A stretch of DNA of 64,000 nucleotides from Mycobacterium sp. Root265 (GCF_001428895.1 NZ_LMJA01000030.1:1-64000), one strand, 5' to 3'; counted from the stretch's first letter, positions 40,023 to 49,116 are shown. The notes: generated from the letters alone by a model not told the origin. Numbers and translations are program-made.

Positions 40023-41104
40023 TGCTGAAGTACCGCGGAGCCAATCTCATCAAGGCCGGAATCATGGGCGTGGTCTTGATCGTGCTCGTCATCTCGGTCG
40101 GTCTGCAGCCCGAGAAGCTGATCCAGTGGGCCACCTCGGTGCGCTATCAGGCACTGTTCACCGAGGCCGGCGGCATTGCCATCGGCAACGACGTGACCAT
40201 GTCGGGCATCAAGATCGGTTCGGTCACCGATGTCTCATTGGAAAACGGTGATGCGCTGGTCAAGTTCACCACCGCGGGCAAGTACCCGGTGGGTTCGCAG
40301 ACCACCGCCCACATCCGGACCGGGTCGCTGCTGGGCGAGCGGGTGCTGACCCTGGAGTCGGCGGGAAGCGGCACGCTCAGCCAGAACGACGTCATCCCGA
40401 CATCGCGGACCTCCTCGCCGTATTCCCTCACGGACGCCGTCAGCGATCTGACCAGCAATACGGCCGGCACCGACACGGGCCAGCTCAACCAGTCGCTGGA
40501 CACTCTGTCGGCGACGATCGACCAGCTGGCCCCGCAACTGGGACCCACCTTCGACGGTCTGAGCAGATTGTCGAAGTCGATCAACGGTCGCAACGAGGAT
40601 CTGGCCACCCTGCTCAAGAGTGCCAGCGAGGTGTCCGTTGTCCTCGGGGAGCGCAGCACGCAACTGAACACGTTGATTCTCAACGCCAACGACCTGCTCG
40701 GAGTCCTCGATGACCGCCGCGGCGCCATCGTCGACCTACTGGCCAGCACCACGGCGGTGTCACAGCAGCTGACCGGGCTGGTCGCCGACAACGAGGCACA
40801 GTTGGCACCCACCCTGGAGCGGCTGAATGCGGTCACCGAGGTGCTGGAGAAGAACCGCGACAACATCTCCAGCGCGCTGCCCAACGTCAAGAAGTTCATG
40901 CTGTCCCAGGCCGAGACGCTGGCGAACGGTCCGTTCTACAACGCCTTCGTGCCCAACCTGCAACCGGCGCAGCTCCTGCAGCCCTTTATCGATTACGCGT
41001 TCGGCTTCCGGCGCGGGGTCAACGCGGGGCAGCCGCCGGACAACGCGGGCCCGCGTGCTGAGCTACCGCTGCCCTACAACGGAATTCCCGGAGGTTCGCG
41101 CTGA
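40022..41104 (+). CDS. mceC: MceC-family lipid-transfer protein
   Basis: The third Mce protein, 360 residues. ATG 40022 shares its first base with the mceB stop (TGATG) and has GGGGAG upstream; an in-frame GTG 40007 is less likely. It has an N-terminal anchor (about 12-31), MCE domain (about 38-115, FTEAGGIAIGNDVTMSGIKIG), and a long coiled helical region with ATIDQLAPQLGPTFDGLSRL. It ends in a proline/glycine-rich tail (GQPPDNAGP), which is typical for MceC. Confidence 0.94.
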   Translation: MLKYRGANLIKAGIMGVVLIVLVISVGLQPEKLIQWATSVRYQALFTEAGGIAIGNDVTMSGIKIGSVTDVSLENGDALVKFTTAGKYPVGSQTTAHIRTGSLLGERVLTLESAGSGTLSQNDVIPTSRTSSPYSLTDAVSDLTSNTAGTDTGQLNQSLDTLSATIDQLAPQLGPTFDGLSRLSKSINGRNEDLATLLKSASEVSVVLGERSTQLNTLILNANDLLGVLDDRRGAIVDLLASTTAVSQQLTGLVADNEAQLAPTLERLNAVTEVLEKNRDNISSALPNVKKFMLSQAETLANGPFYNAFVPNLQPAQLLQPFIDYAFGFRRGVNAGQPPDNAGPRAELPLPYNGIPGGSR

Positions 41105-42561
41105 TGAACCGCAAACGTTCGACGATCCTGGCCGTAGCCGTGGTCGCGGTTCTGGTGGCGGGCGCCGGATTCCTGGCGCGTGAGCTGTATTTCGGGCCCC
41201 GCACCATCTCGGCGCTGTTCACCACCGCCACCGGCGTGTACCCGGGTGACGAGGTCCGGGTGTCCGGTGTTGTCGTGGGCACCATCGAGTCGATCGAGCC
41301 GGAGGGCACCCAGACCAGGCTCACGCTGAAGGTCGACCGCGGCGTCGAGGTCCCCGCAGACGCGAAGGCGGTGCTCGTGGCCCCCAACCTGGTGGCGGCC
41401 CGCTATGTCCAGCTGGCCCCGGCCTACCGGTCGAGCGGTCCGACATTGCCCGACGACGCGGTGATCCCCTTGGAGCGCACCGCAGTTCCCGTCGAATGGG
41501 ACGAGGTGAAGACGCAGCTCACCCGACTGGCGACCGACCTCGGTCCGCAGAGCGGGGTGTCCGACACTTCGGTGGCCAGGTTCATCGACAGTGCCGCCAA
41601 CGCCTTGGAGGGCAACGGGCCGAAGCTGCACGACACCATCAACGAACTGTCCGGTGTGGCCCGGGTGCTCGCCGAGGGCAGCGGTGACATCGTCGACATC
41701 GTCACCAATCTGCAGAAGTTCGTCACCGCGTTGAAGAACAGCGACCAGCAGGTGGTGCAGTTCCAGGACCGGCTGGCGACTTTGACCAGCGTCGTCAACG
41801 GCAGCGGGGACGATATCGATGCCTTGGTCAAGGAACTCTCGGTGGCGATCACCGAGGTGCAGCGTTTCGTGGCGGGCAGCCGCAACCAGACCTCCGAGCA
41901 GGTCCAGCGATTGTCCAACGTCACCCAGAACCTGGTCGACAACAAGATCAACCTGGAGAACGTGCTGCACATCGCGCCGAACGCATTCCTGAACGGCTAC
42001 AACATCTACAACCCGTCCACCGGCAGCGCCGTCGGCCAGTTCGTGTTGAACAACTTCTCCGACCCAGTGTCGTTTGTCTGCTCAGCCATCGGGGCGATCG
42101 AGAACACCACGGCACCGGAGACCGCGAAACTGTGCTCGCAGTACATGGGCCCGGCCCTGCGGTTGCTGAACTTCAACCACCTTCCGTTCCCGATCGCGCC
42201 GTACCTGATGCCCTCGGCCGCACCGGAAGACATCGTCTACTCTGAACCCGGTCTGATGCCCGGCGGGGCCGGCGGATCGCCGGAAGCGCCCGATCTGCCG
42301 CCGACGCTGTCGGCGTACAACGGCGGACCACCGCCACCGCCGCCCTTCACCGGCCGGCCGCCGGGGACCCCGCCGCCGGGAGCACAGCAGATGCTGCCCG
42401 GTGCTCCACCGGTCTCGGTGCTGCCGCCCAATGTGCCGTCGTCATTGCGCGACATGCTCAATCCGGCAGGGACGCTTCCCGGCCCCGCACCCGATGCGCC
42501 CCCGCCACCAGCGGCAGCGGATGCACCGTTGCTGCCAGCGGAAGGAATGCCCCCAGCATGA
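41104..42561 (+). CDS. mceD: MceD-family lipid-transfer protein
   Basis: The fourth Mce protein, 485 residues. The anchor is at about residues 7-26 (ILAVAVVAVLVAGAGFLA). The MCE domain (about 34-110) has FTTATGVYPGDEVRVSGVVVG, and the helical domain has repeated short heptads. From about residue 385 there is a very proline-rich tail (GGPPPPPPFTGRPPGTPPP), a common MceD/MceF feature thought to lie in the cell wall. It overlaps mceC by four bases (ATGA). Confidence 0.94.
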   Translation: MNRKRSTILAVAVVAVLVAGAGFLARELYFGPRTISALFTTATGVYPGDEVRVSGVVVGTIESIEPEGTQTRLTLKVDRGVEVPADAKAVLVAPNLVAARYVQLAPAYRSSGPTLPDDAVIPLERTAVPVEWDEVKTQLTRLATDLGPQSGVSDTSVARFIDSAANALEGNGPKLHDTINELSGVARVLAEGSGDIVDIVTNLQKFVTALKNSDQQVVQFQDRLATLTSVVNGSGDDIDALVKELSVAITEVQRFVAGSRNQTSEQVQRLSNVTQNLVDNKINLENVLHIAPNAFLNGYNIYNPSTGSAVGQFVLNNFSDPVSFVCSAIGAIENTTAPETAKLCSQYMGPALRLLNFNHLPFPIAPYLMPSAAPEDIVYSEPGLMPGGAGGSPEAPDLPPTLSAYNGGPPPPPPFTGRPPGTPPPGAQQMLPGAPPVSVLPPNVPSSLRDMLNPAGTLPGPAPDAPPPPAAADAPLLPAEGMPPA

Positions 42562-43877
42562 GAGGCAGACGATCGATCGTGGCCGTCGGAGTGTGTGTGG
42601 CGATCACCAGCTCCGGGTGTGCCTTCCAGGGTGTGAACTCGCTGCCGCTGCCCGGTGCCGTCGGCAGAGGGTCGGACGCGCACGTCTACCAGGTAGAGAT
42701 CGCCAATGTGGCCACCCTGGAACCGAATTCGCCGGTGATGCTCGACGACGTCGTGGTCGGCAGCGTTCGCAGCCTGTCGGTCAAGGACTGGCACGCCATC
42801 ATCGAGGTATCGGTGAAACCCGACGTGGTCATACCGGCCAACGCTGTGGCCAGCGTGGGCCAGACCAGCCTGCTCGGGTCCATGCACGTGGCACTCAATC
42901 CGCCCATCGGCGAGTCGCCCGAGGGCAAACTGCCCCCGGGGTCGACGGTGGCGCTGGCTGATTCGTCGACCTACCCGTCGACCGAGCAGACGCTGGCCTC
43001 GCTGGCGGCGGTCGTCAACGGTGGCGGGCTGGGCCAGATCGGCGACGTGATCCACAACTTCAGCACCGCCGTCAGCGGGCGCGAGACCGAGATACGGGAC
43101 CTGATCACCCGGTTGGACACCTTCGTCGGTGTGCTGGACGGGCAGCGCGGCAACATCGTTGCCTCCATCGAGTCGCTGAACAGACTGTCCTCCACCTTCG
43201 CCGGCCAGCGGGATGTCATCAGCCGGGCACTGGACAAGATCCCGCCCGCGATGGACGTGCTGATCAAGGAACGTCCCCAATTGGTGACGGCGCTGCAGAA
43301 GCTCGGCACCTTCGGTACGACGGCCAGTCGGCTCGCCAACGAATCGCAGGCCGATCTGGTGCGGAACCTGAAGAATCTGGAACCTGCGATCAAGGCGCTC
43401 GCCGATGTGGGCAAGCAGCTCCCCGATGTCCTGGAGTACGCGGTGCACTTTCCGTTCACCCAGAGCTTCATCGACCGCGCCATCCGTGGCGACTACTACA
43501 ACCTGTTCGCGACCATCGACCTCACCGTGCCGCGACTCAAGCGCAGCCTGTTCCTGGGTACACGCTGGGGTGAGTCCGGGCTTCAACTCGTTCCCGCGCC
43601 GGGGGATCCGCCGTATCTGAACTACACCTACGATCCGCTCAAGACGGGTGTCGAGCCGCCGCCGCCGGAGGTCATCAATCCGGGTGAGCCGCCGGCCGCG
43701 CCACCACCACCTCCTTTGCCGACGGGGCCGGTGCTGCCGTTCACCCCGCCGGTGAGCACGGTGGGTGGGCCGTTGCAGGTCGCCACGCCGATGGCCGGCG
43801 GTGCGGCACCCATCTTTGCGGGACCGTATGGACCGCAAGGTAATCCACCTGTCGCGCCGTCCGCTGGAGGCCGCTGA
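42558..43877 (+). CDS. mceE: MceE-family lipoprotein
   Basis: The fifth Mce protein, 439 residues. It is a lipoprotein: the signal peptide ends in the lipobox SSGC with Cys21 as lipidation site. The MCE domain (about 44-120) carries NVATLEPNSPVMLDDVVVG. A helical domain and a proline-rich C-terminus (PPAAPPPPPLPTGP) follow. MceE is the one lipid-anchored subunit in mycobacterial Mce sets, so its presence in the fifth position confirms a complete canonical operon. It overlaps mceD by ATGA. Confidence 0.94.
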   Translation: MRGRRSIVAVGVCVAITSSGCAFQGVNSLPLPGAVGRGSDAHVYQVEIANVATLEPNSPVMLDDVVVGSVRSLSVKDWHAIIEVSVKPDVVIPANAVASVGQTSLLGSMHVALNPPIGESPEGKLPPGSTVALADSSTYPSTEQTLASLAAVVNGGGLGQIGDVIHNFSTAVSGRETEIRDLITRLDTFVGVLDGQRGNIVASIESLNRLSSTFAGQRDVISRALDKIPPAMDVLIKERPQLVTALQKLGTFGTTASRLANESQADLVRNLKNLEPAIKALADVGKQLPDVLEYAVHFPFTQSFIDRAIRGDYYNLFATIDLTVPRLKRSLFLGTRWGESGLQLVPAPGDPPYLNYTYDPLKTGVEPPPPEVINPGEPPAAPPPPPLPTGPVLPFTPPVSTVGGPLQVATPMAGGAAPIFAGPYGPQGNPPVAPSAGGR

Positions 43878-45628
43878 TGTTGACCCGGTTCGTTCGAATC
43901 CAACTGATTCTGTTCACCATCGCGTCGGTGATCGGCGTCTCGGTGATGGTCTTCTCCTACATGCAGGTACCCACCCTGCTGGGATTGGGGCGCATCACCG
44001 TCAAGGTGGAGCTGCCTGCCACCGGAGGCCTGTACCGCTTCAGCAACGTCACCTACCGCGGCTCGGAGATCGGCAAGGTCACCTCTGTGGAGCTGACAGA
44101 CAGGGGAGCGCAAGCCACGCTGTCGCTGGAGACCTCGCCGGAGATCCCGGCGGACCTCAAAGCCGAGGTCCGCAGCATGTCGGCCGTCGGTGAGCAGTTC
44201 GTCGAGCTGTTGCCCCGCACCGATTCCGGGCCGTTCCTGAAGAACGGTTCGGTGATCACCCAGGACAACACCTCCGTGCCGCAGAAGGTCGGGCCGATGC
44301 TCGATCAGGTCAGCGCGTTGATGGACACCATTCCCCAGGACAAATTGAGTCAGCTGCTCGACTCGACCTACGAAGCGTTCAACGGCACGGGCTACGCATT
44401 CGGCTCGTTGCTGGACTCCGCCGAGACGATCACCAAGGACTTCAACGGCGTTTCCGATCAGTTCCGCTCCCTGGTCGACGACTCCGGACCGTTCCTGGAA
44501 GCACAGGCGCAGACCACCGAGCAGACCCGGACCTGGGCGGCCGGCCTGGCCGGTATCACGGATCAGTTGGCGGACAACGATGTCCACGTCCGGTCGATCC
44601 TGCAGAACGGTCCCGGATTCGCCAGTGAGACCTCGATGCTGCTCAACGATCTCAAGCCGACGCTGCCGGTGCTGCTGGCCAACCTGACCACCATCGGGCA
44701 GATCGGTGTCACCTACAACTCCTCGCTTGAGCAGCTGTTGGTGTTGTTGCCGCCGTACGTCTCCCAGATCCAGACCTACGCGCCGACCAACAATCCCACC
44801 GGTCTGCCCAACGGTGAGTTCTCGCTCGGGCTCGGCGATCCGCCGTCCTGCACCGTCGGGTTCCTGCCGCCCTCGGCCTGGCGTTCTCCGTCCGACACCA
44901 CCACCATCGACACCCCGGACAACATCTACTGCAAGCTGCCCCAGGACTCGCCGATCGCGGTGCGTGGTGCACGGAACTATCCCTGCCAGGGTCATCCCGG
45001 CAAGCGGGCACCCACCGTCGAATTGTGCAACGATCCGCGCGGTTTCGTGCCGCTGGCGCAGCGCCAGCATGCGCTGGGGCCGTACCCGATCGATCCCAAC
45101 CTCATAGCGCAGGGCGTTCCTCCGGACACCCGCGTGCTGCCGGACGAGAACATCTACGGTCCGCTGCAGGGCACTCCGCTACCGCCGGGGGTGAACGTGC
45201 CACCGCCCGGTCCGCCGCCGGCGCCGGAGCCGCCCGCCAGTTTCCCGGGAATGGCGCCCGGGCCGATGCTGCCGGGCCGACCGCTCTACACCGAGCCGCC
45301 GGTGGTCGGTCAATTGCCGCCTCCGGAACCGGATTACAGCGCCGTACCGCTGGCCCCCGGTGACCTGCCGCAGGCCACCCAGGTTCCGCAATTCCCGGAC
45401 ACCTACGTCAAGGTGCCCGAGGGCGGAGCACAGCCGCCGCCACCTGATGTTCCCGCGCCGGCCGCTGCGCCGAGTGCCTTCGAAGGTGCAGGCGCACAGG
45501 CTCCCTCGATGGCGGTCGCCAAGTACAACCCGCGCACCGGCGAGTACATGGGCGCCGATGGCCACCTGTACCGACAGACCGATCTGGTGAACACCGCGTC
45601 GTCGTGGCAGGACCTGATGCCGACATGA
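43877..45628 (+). CDS. mceF: MceF-family lipid-transfer protein
   Basis: The sixth Mce protein, 583 residues and the longest. It has an N-terminal anchor (about 7-28, IQLILFTIASVIGVSVMVF), MCE domain (about 37-115, PATGGLYRFSNVTYRGSEIGKV), and helical domain to about 300. A cysteine-containing region follows (DPPSCTVGF, NIYCKLP, NYPCQG, VELCND), with a long Pro/Ala tail (PPPGPPPAPEPP). It ends in YNPRTGEYMGADGHLYRQTDL, the usual MceF C-terminal motif. It shares one base with mceE (TGATG). Confidence 0.94.
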   Translation: MLTRFVRIQLILFTIASVIGVSVMVFSYMQVPTLLGLGRITVKVELPATGGLYRFSNVTYRGSEIGKVTSVELTDRGAQATLSLETSPEIPADLKAEVRSMSAVGEQFVELLPRTDSGPFLKNGSVITQDNTSVPQKVGPMLDQVSALMDTIPQDKLSQLLDSTYEAFNGTGYAFGSLLDSAETITKDFNGVSDQFRSLVDDSGPFLEAQAQTTEQTRTWAAGLAGITDQLADNDVHVRSILQNGPGFASETSMLLNDLKPTLPVLLANLTTIGQIGVTYNSSLEQLLVLLPPYVSQIQTYAPTNNPTGLPNGEFSLGLGDPPSCTVGFLPPSAWRSPSDTTTIDTPDNIYCKLPQDSPIAVRGARNYPCQGHPGKRAPTVELCNDPRGFVPLAQRQHALGPYPIDPNLIAQGVPPDTRVLPDENIYGPLQGTPLPPGVNVPPPGPPPAPEPPASFPGMAPGPMLPGRPLYTEPPVVGQLPPPEPDYSAVPLAPGDLPQATQVPQFPDTYVKVPEGGAQPPPPDVPAPAAAPSAFEGAGAQAPSMAVAKYNPRTGEYMGADGHLYRQTDLVNTASSWQDLMPT

Positions 45629-45645
45629 GGGGCAGGAGGCGTTCG

Positions 45646-46116
45646 ATGAAAGCGTTGAAAGCAGGCGCCGTGCTCGGCGCAGTGGGGGCGGCGGTGGCCG
45701 TCGGAGTAGCACCGCCCGCAGCCGCGACGATGTATCTGGGCAACTACGGGGTCAACATCCCGGACCGGCGCGACTTCCACACCTGGATCTGGTCGGCGCT
45801 GACACCGTGTGAGGAAGAAGATCGCACCGTCATCCCCGACTGCATCAACATCCTCACCATCCCGCAGCCGGTAGCCAAGGCGGAGTACACGCACGCCAAC
45901 GCCACCATGGTGGACGGTCGGTGGACGATGACCATCGACGATCCGTTCGGTCTGCGCTGCGGCAACATCTATTACGGCCCGACGGTACCCACCCACGATG
46001 TGTATTCCTGGGATGCAACGACTTTGGCGGGCCAGATGGTCTCCAGCTTCGCCGCCGGTTGCGATGGCGCACCCGGTGGGTCGCTGACCTATCCGTTCAA
46101 CCTGACGAGGATGTGA
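45646..46116 (+). CDS. Small exported protein at the end of the mce operon
   Basis: A 156-residue exported protein. ATG 45646 is preferred because AGGAGG lies six bases upstream; an in-frame ATG 45625 overlaps the mceF stop. A signal peptide spans about residues 1-28 (LGAVGAAVAVGVAPPAAA), followed by a mature part with several cysteines (TPCEEED, PDCINI, LRCGNIY, AAGCDG) that probably form two disulphides. I do not know its function. Position next to mceF and a second exported gene recalls the small exported genes after mce3 in M. tuberculosis, suggesting a cell-wall accessory of the importer. Confidence 0.8.
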   Translation: MKALKAGAVLGAVGAAVAVGVAPPAAATMYLGNYGVNIPDRRDFHTWIWSALTPCEEEDRTVIPDCINILTIPQPVAKAEYTHANATMVDGRWTMTIDDPFGLRCGNIYYGPTVPTHDVYSWDATTLAGQMVSSFAAGCDGAPGGSLTYPFNLTRM

Positions 46117-46118
46117 CG

Positions 46119-46553
46119 ATGCGTCGTGAATTGCCGCTCTGGGGCGCGCTGACGATGTTGTGCGGTGCCGTCGTCACCGCCGCGCCGGCGGCGGCCGAAC
46201 CGCCTCCTCCGCCGCCGCCACCGTTGCGGCACGTGCAGTACATCGTGACCGCGGATTCCCCGTTCTACGTGGACATCTACTACCGCGAGGCCGATCCGCC
46301 GACCTGGTCGGACTACAGTCACAATCCGTATCAGTTCAGCCCCCGTGCGCAGGTCGAGGTCGCACCCGAGCACCCGTGGGTATTCGATGCGATGCTGGCC
46401 GATCCGGACATGTGGGCGATGGTCACCGCCCAGAGCGGCGAGTCCCCGAATCTGACGCCCCCGACGATCTACTGCACATTGGCCGTAGACGGTGTGGTGC
46501 TCAAGACCGACAGCGGGCCCAAGGGCGCGCTGTGCTCGCTGCGGAGCTGGTAG
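46119..46553 (+). CDS. Small exported protein at the end of the mce operon
   Basis: A 144-residue exported protein beginning MRRELPLWGAL. A signal peptide of about 27 residues ends AAPAAAEP and is followed by a run of eight or nine prolines. The mature domain contains HVQYIVTADSPFYVDIYYREADPP and a cysteine pair (TIYCTLAV and GALCSLRSW). The DSPF/YVDIYYRE region resembles the mycobacterial MmpS-like beta fold, but this is only an impression. It starts two bases after the preceding gene and ends the 15.7-kb plus-strand run. Confidence 0.75.
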   Translation: MRRELPLWGALTMLCGAVVTAAPAAAEPPPPPPPPLRHVQYIVTADSPFYVDIYYREADPPTWSDYSHNPYQFSPRAQVEVAPEHPWVFDAMLADPDMWAMVTAQSGESPNLTPPTIYCTLAVDGVVLKTDSGPKGALCSLRSW

Positions 46554-46560
46554 CGCGGTG

Positions 46561-46962
46561 TCAGGAATCCCCGCGCCGCCAGCGCGTGTCGCCGTTCATC
46601 GCCACGCAGCTCAGGAACAGGCCATCGGGCGCCTGGGCCACGGCGTTGTTCTCGTTGATGCAGAGGCTGTTCTCGTCACGGATGCCCATCATCGGTGGCG
46701 AGCGGAACCAACGCGGCTCATAGCGCCGCGGCGAACCGCAGAACACCAGTCGGCCCCAGCCGTTTCGGGCGTCGACACCGAACACGAAGTACGTCGTGTT
46801 GGTGCACGTGTTGCCGAGGATGGCGTTCGGGTTGATCCCGGGAGTGCAAAAAGCGTCGTTGCAGGTTTGCGGTTCCGCAATCGCCTGCGGGGCATTGGCC
46901 TGCGGAGTCACCAGCACTCCGGCGGCGATCAGCGCACTGGTCGCCCATACTGTCACGCGCAC
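46561..46962 (-). CDS. Small secreted protein of unknown function
   Basis: A 133-residue protein with a signal peptide over about residues 1-30 (WATSALIAAGVLVTPQANA, cleaved near AIAEP). The mature part has six cysteines (TCNDAFC, NTCTN, LVFCGS, SLCINE, LSCVAM), so it is probably a disulphide-bonded exported protein. It contains no domain I recognise. GTG 46962 is the likely start. It converges on the mce operon and is divergent from another small exported gene. The 190-base gap between them holds an ATTCTC-N7-GAGAAT element. Confidence 0.75.
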   Translation of the reverse strand: MRVTVWATSALIAAGVLVTPQANAPQAIAEPQTCNDAFCTPGINPNAILGNTCTNTTYFVFGVDARNGWGRLVFCGSPRRYEPRWFRSPPMMGIRDENSLCINENNAVAQAPDGLFLSCVAMNGDTRWRRGDS

Positions 46963-47105
46963 ATTTCTTACTCTCGCACACTTGGAAACGAAATTCTTCT
47001 TTCTGGAGAAGATTGCTCCAACAAGGGATCTCAGCTTGGCTGGACGGTGACCGCCGAGCCGTCCCGATCTGATCGATACCCGCGGTCGGGGTGTCTGTCG
47101 CTGTT

Positions 47106-47124
47106 ATTCTCCGAAACAGAGAAT
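47106..47124. promoter_or_regulatory. ATTCTC-N7-GAGAAT element
   Basis: Two GAGAAT half-sites point outward with a 7-base gap, 29 bases before the exported-protein start at 47153. The same arrangement and gap occur at 53656-53674, so it is probably a variant of the window-wide GAGAAT operator. Confidence 0.45.
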
Positions 47125-47152
47125 GCCACTATCGCAGTAGAGGAGCGGTTCA

Positions 47153-47671
47153 ATGTCGGCCAGTAAGGTCTGCGCGGTCATTGCCTCCGCGACGTTCATC
47201 GCGCTCGGAGGGGCATCGCCGGTCAGTGCCGACCCGCTGGGTCCCGAACAGCAGTGGGGGATCAACGGAACGTTCCTCACGTCGTCCAACGGGGACTGGG
47301 CGCAGTTGAACCAGCGTTACGAAGATCAGCCGTCCACGCGCAGCACCTGGACCATCTCGACGCAGTGTGTCTCCCCGTCGGACTGCACCGGCACGGTGAA
47401 CAGCGACGCCGGCTGGAGCGCCCCGATCTACACCACGAACGGACTCTGGTACGTCAAACGTAAGGTGCCCAACTGGCGGTTCTGCGCCGACGGTGTGCCG
47501 GTGGAAGGGTTCCAGACCTACAAGTTCTATCCGGTGGGCGCCAACGGCCACGTCGATGGGGATGCCAAGGAGTACACCGGATTCGACAAGACGATCGGGC
47601 CGAGCGGCTCCTGCGGGCGCAACCAGTGGCCGGTCATCGAGATGCCGTTCTACATGAAGCCCGCCGGCTGA
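47153..47671 (+). CDS. Small secreted protein of unknown function
   Basis: A 172-residue exported protein. The signal peptide ends near residue 26 (GGASPVSADP). The mature part has paired cysteines (TQCVSPSDCTG, FCADG, GSCGRN) and beta-rich segments with many Trp and Tyr residues (TSSNGDWAQLNQRY, SAPIYTTNGLWYVKR). It resembles secreted mycobacterial proteins of the Rv2253/Rv1974-like size class, but I cannot name a family. ATG 47153 follows AGAGGAGC. A strong hairpin terminator follows at 47689. Confidence 0.75.
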   Translation: MSASKVCAVIASATFIALGGASPVSADPLGPEQQWGINGTFLTSSNGDWAQLNQRYEDQPSTRSTWTISTQCVSPSDCTGTVNSDAGWSAPIYTTNGLWYVKRKVPNWRFCADGVPVEGFQTYKFYPVGANGHVDGDAKEYTGFDKTIGPSGSCGRNQWPVIEMPFYMKPAG

Positions 47672-47688
47672 CCTCACCCGCCAGAAAC

Positions 47689-47730
47689 GACTTCGGCGCG
47701 TTCCCGTGGGTACGGGAACGCGCCGAAGTC
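47689..47730. terminator. Bidirectional hairpin terminator
   Basis: A perfect 19-base stem, GACTTCGGCGCGTTCCCGT paired with ACGGGAACGCGCCGAAGTC, with a GGGT loop. It lies between the convergent exported-protein gene and P450 (5). There is no long T run, as is common for mycobacterial terminators. Confidence 0.85.
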
Positions 47731-47740
47731 TTGAGGGGAC

Positions 47741-49018
47741 CTACCGCAGTGGCGTGTAGTTGATGTTGAGTTCGGTGAGGCCGCGCAGCACGAAGGTCGG
47801 CTCGTAGTTGAAGTTCTGATCCCCGACGGGACCATGCTTCTCGGGGTCGACGGTGATATCGCCCATCCGGTCCAGCAGGCGCTCGATCGAGACGCGGCCT
47901 TCGACCCGGGCCAGCGGTCCGCCCGGGCAGGAGTGCACGCCGCGACCGAAGGCCATGTGCTCGCGCACGTTCTTGCGGTCCAGTCGCAACTCGTGCGGAT
48001 TCTCGAAGCGCTTCGGGTCGCGGTTGACCGCGCCGGGGAGCACCATCACCGGGGCGCCCGCCTTGATCACCACACCACCGACTTCGGTTGTCTTGCGCGC
48101 CAACCGGAAATCGCACTTCACCGGACTCTCCAGGCGCAGCGATTCCTCGATGAACGTCGGGATCAGACTGCGGTCATTGCGCAGCTGCTGCTGTACTTCG
48201 GGATTCTCGGCCAGCACCCGCATCGCGGCGCTGAGCAGCTTGGTGGTGGTCTCCTGGCCCGCGGCGAAGAGGAAGGTCGCCGAGCGCACCGGCTCGATGA
48301 CCGGAGGTACCGAGCCATCGGGGTAGAGCGCGGTCGCGAGGGAGGTCAGGACGTCCTCGCGCGGGGTGGCCCGGCGATCCTCGAGGTAGGCGATGAACTT
48401 GTCGTCCAGGAACTGCAGCGGGTTCTCCGCGACGGTCTCCTGTTCCAGGGAACCCACCCGGGCGCCGGGGCGGTCGGCACCGAGCACCGTGCGGAACTGC
48501 TTGTGGTCCTCCTCGGGGACACCGAGCAGGTCGGCGATCACCAACAGCGAGAACGGCTTTGCGTATTCGGCCAGGAACTCGCACCGGCCGTTGTCGAGGA
48601 ACTCATCGAGCTGGACATCGGCCAGCTTCCACATGAAGTCCTCGTTCTCCTTCAAACGCCGCGGCGTGAGCAGCCGGTTGAGCAGCGAACGGGCCTTGGT
48701 GTGATCGGGCGGGTCCATGGTGACCATGTGCTCGAACATCGGCAGCAAATGGCGGTGCGCCTCGAGCTGCTCGGAGATGTCATCGCCCTCGGGCGTGAAC
48801 GGCAGCGGCGGGAACGGTCCGCCCAGCGCGACCGCATTGGAGAAGGCATCCGTGTTCTTGTAGACCGCGACGGCTTCCTCGTACCCGGTGACGGCGTAAC
48901 AACCCCACGGCGGCACCTGCAGTACCGGGTTCTGTTCGCGCAGGTAGTCGAAGTACGGATACGGGTTCGGAACCAGCGACTGGTCGGTGAGGAAGTCCAG
49001 CGTCGCGTATTCACTCAT
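47741..49018 (-). CDS. Cytochrome P450 monooxygenase (5)
   Basis: A P450 of 425 residues. The heme loop FGRGVHSCPG starts at residue 357 (Cys364), the I-helix segment is FAAGQETTTK, and the K-helix ExxR is EESLR. ATG 49018 replaces the longer frame start at 49120. It is a close paralogue of P450 (2) along its whole length, including a DPEKHGP region near the C-terminus, but has no ferredoxin gene of its own. Its upstream region carries a near-copy of the palindrome in front of P450 (1) and faces a divergent TetR gene, the most likely controller. Confidence 0.95.
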   Translation of the reverse strand: MSEYATLDFLTDQSLVPNPYPYFDYLREQNPVLQVPPWGCYAVTGYEEAVAVYKNTDAFSNAVALGGPFPPLPFTPEGDDISEQLEAHRHLLPMFEHMVTMDPPDHTKARSLLNRLLTPRRLKENEDFMWKLADVQLDEFLDNGRCEFLAEYAKPFSLLVIADLLGVPEEDHKQFRTVLGADRPGARVGSLEQETVAENPLQFLDDKFIAYLEDRRATPREDVLTSLATALYPDGSVPPVIEPVRSATFLFAAGQETTTKLLSAAMRVLAENPEVQQQLRNDRSLIPTFIEESLRLESPVKCDFRLARKTTEVGGVVIKAGAPVMVLPGAVNRDPKRFENPHELRLDRKNVREHMAFGRGVHSCPGGPLARVEGRVSIERLLDRMGDITVDPEKHGPVGDQNFNYEPTFVLRGLTELNINYTPLR

Positions 49019-49116
49019 GTAGGTCGATCTCCCGGGCTGTGGGTGGGGGTGGTGTTTCGGCGTTGTCTTGCGGCAGATGAAAAATCCGGCGGAAGCAATG
49101 CCGTTGAAAGTGCTGT

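Noticed and set aside
42237-45070. Very long minus-strand open frames opposite mceD, mceE and mceF (42237-43838 and 43628-45070)
   Set aside because: They are anti-sense shadows of high-GC codon bias; their translations are Arg/Gly/Gln-rich with no domain, and they lie across a conserved operon.
42300-46220. Proline-codon repeats in mceD, mceE, mceF and the gene at 46119 that look like tandem DNA repeats
   Set aside because: They are CCG/CCA runs encoding the usual proline-rich tails, not CRISPR or satellite repeats; there are no regular spacers.
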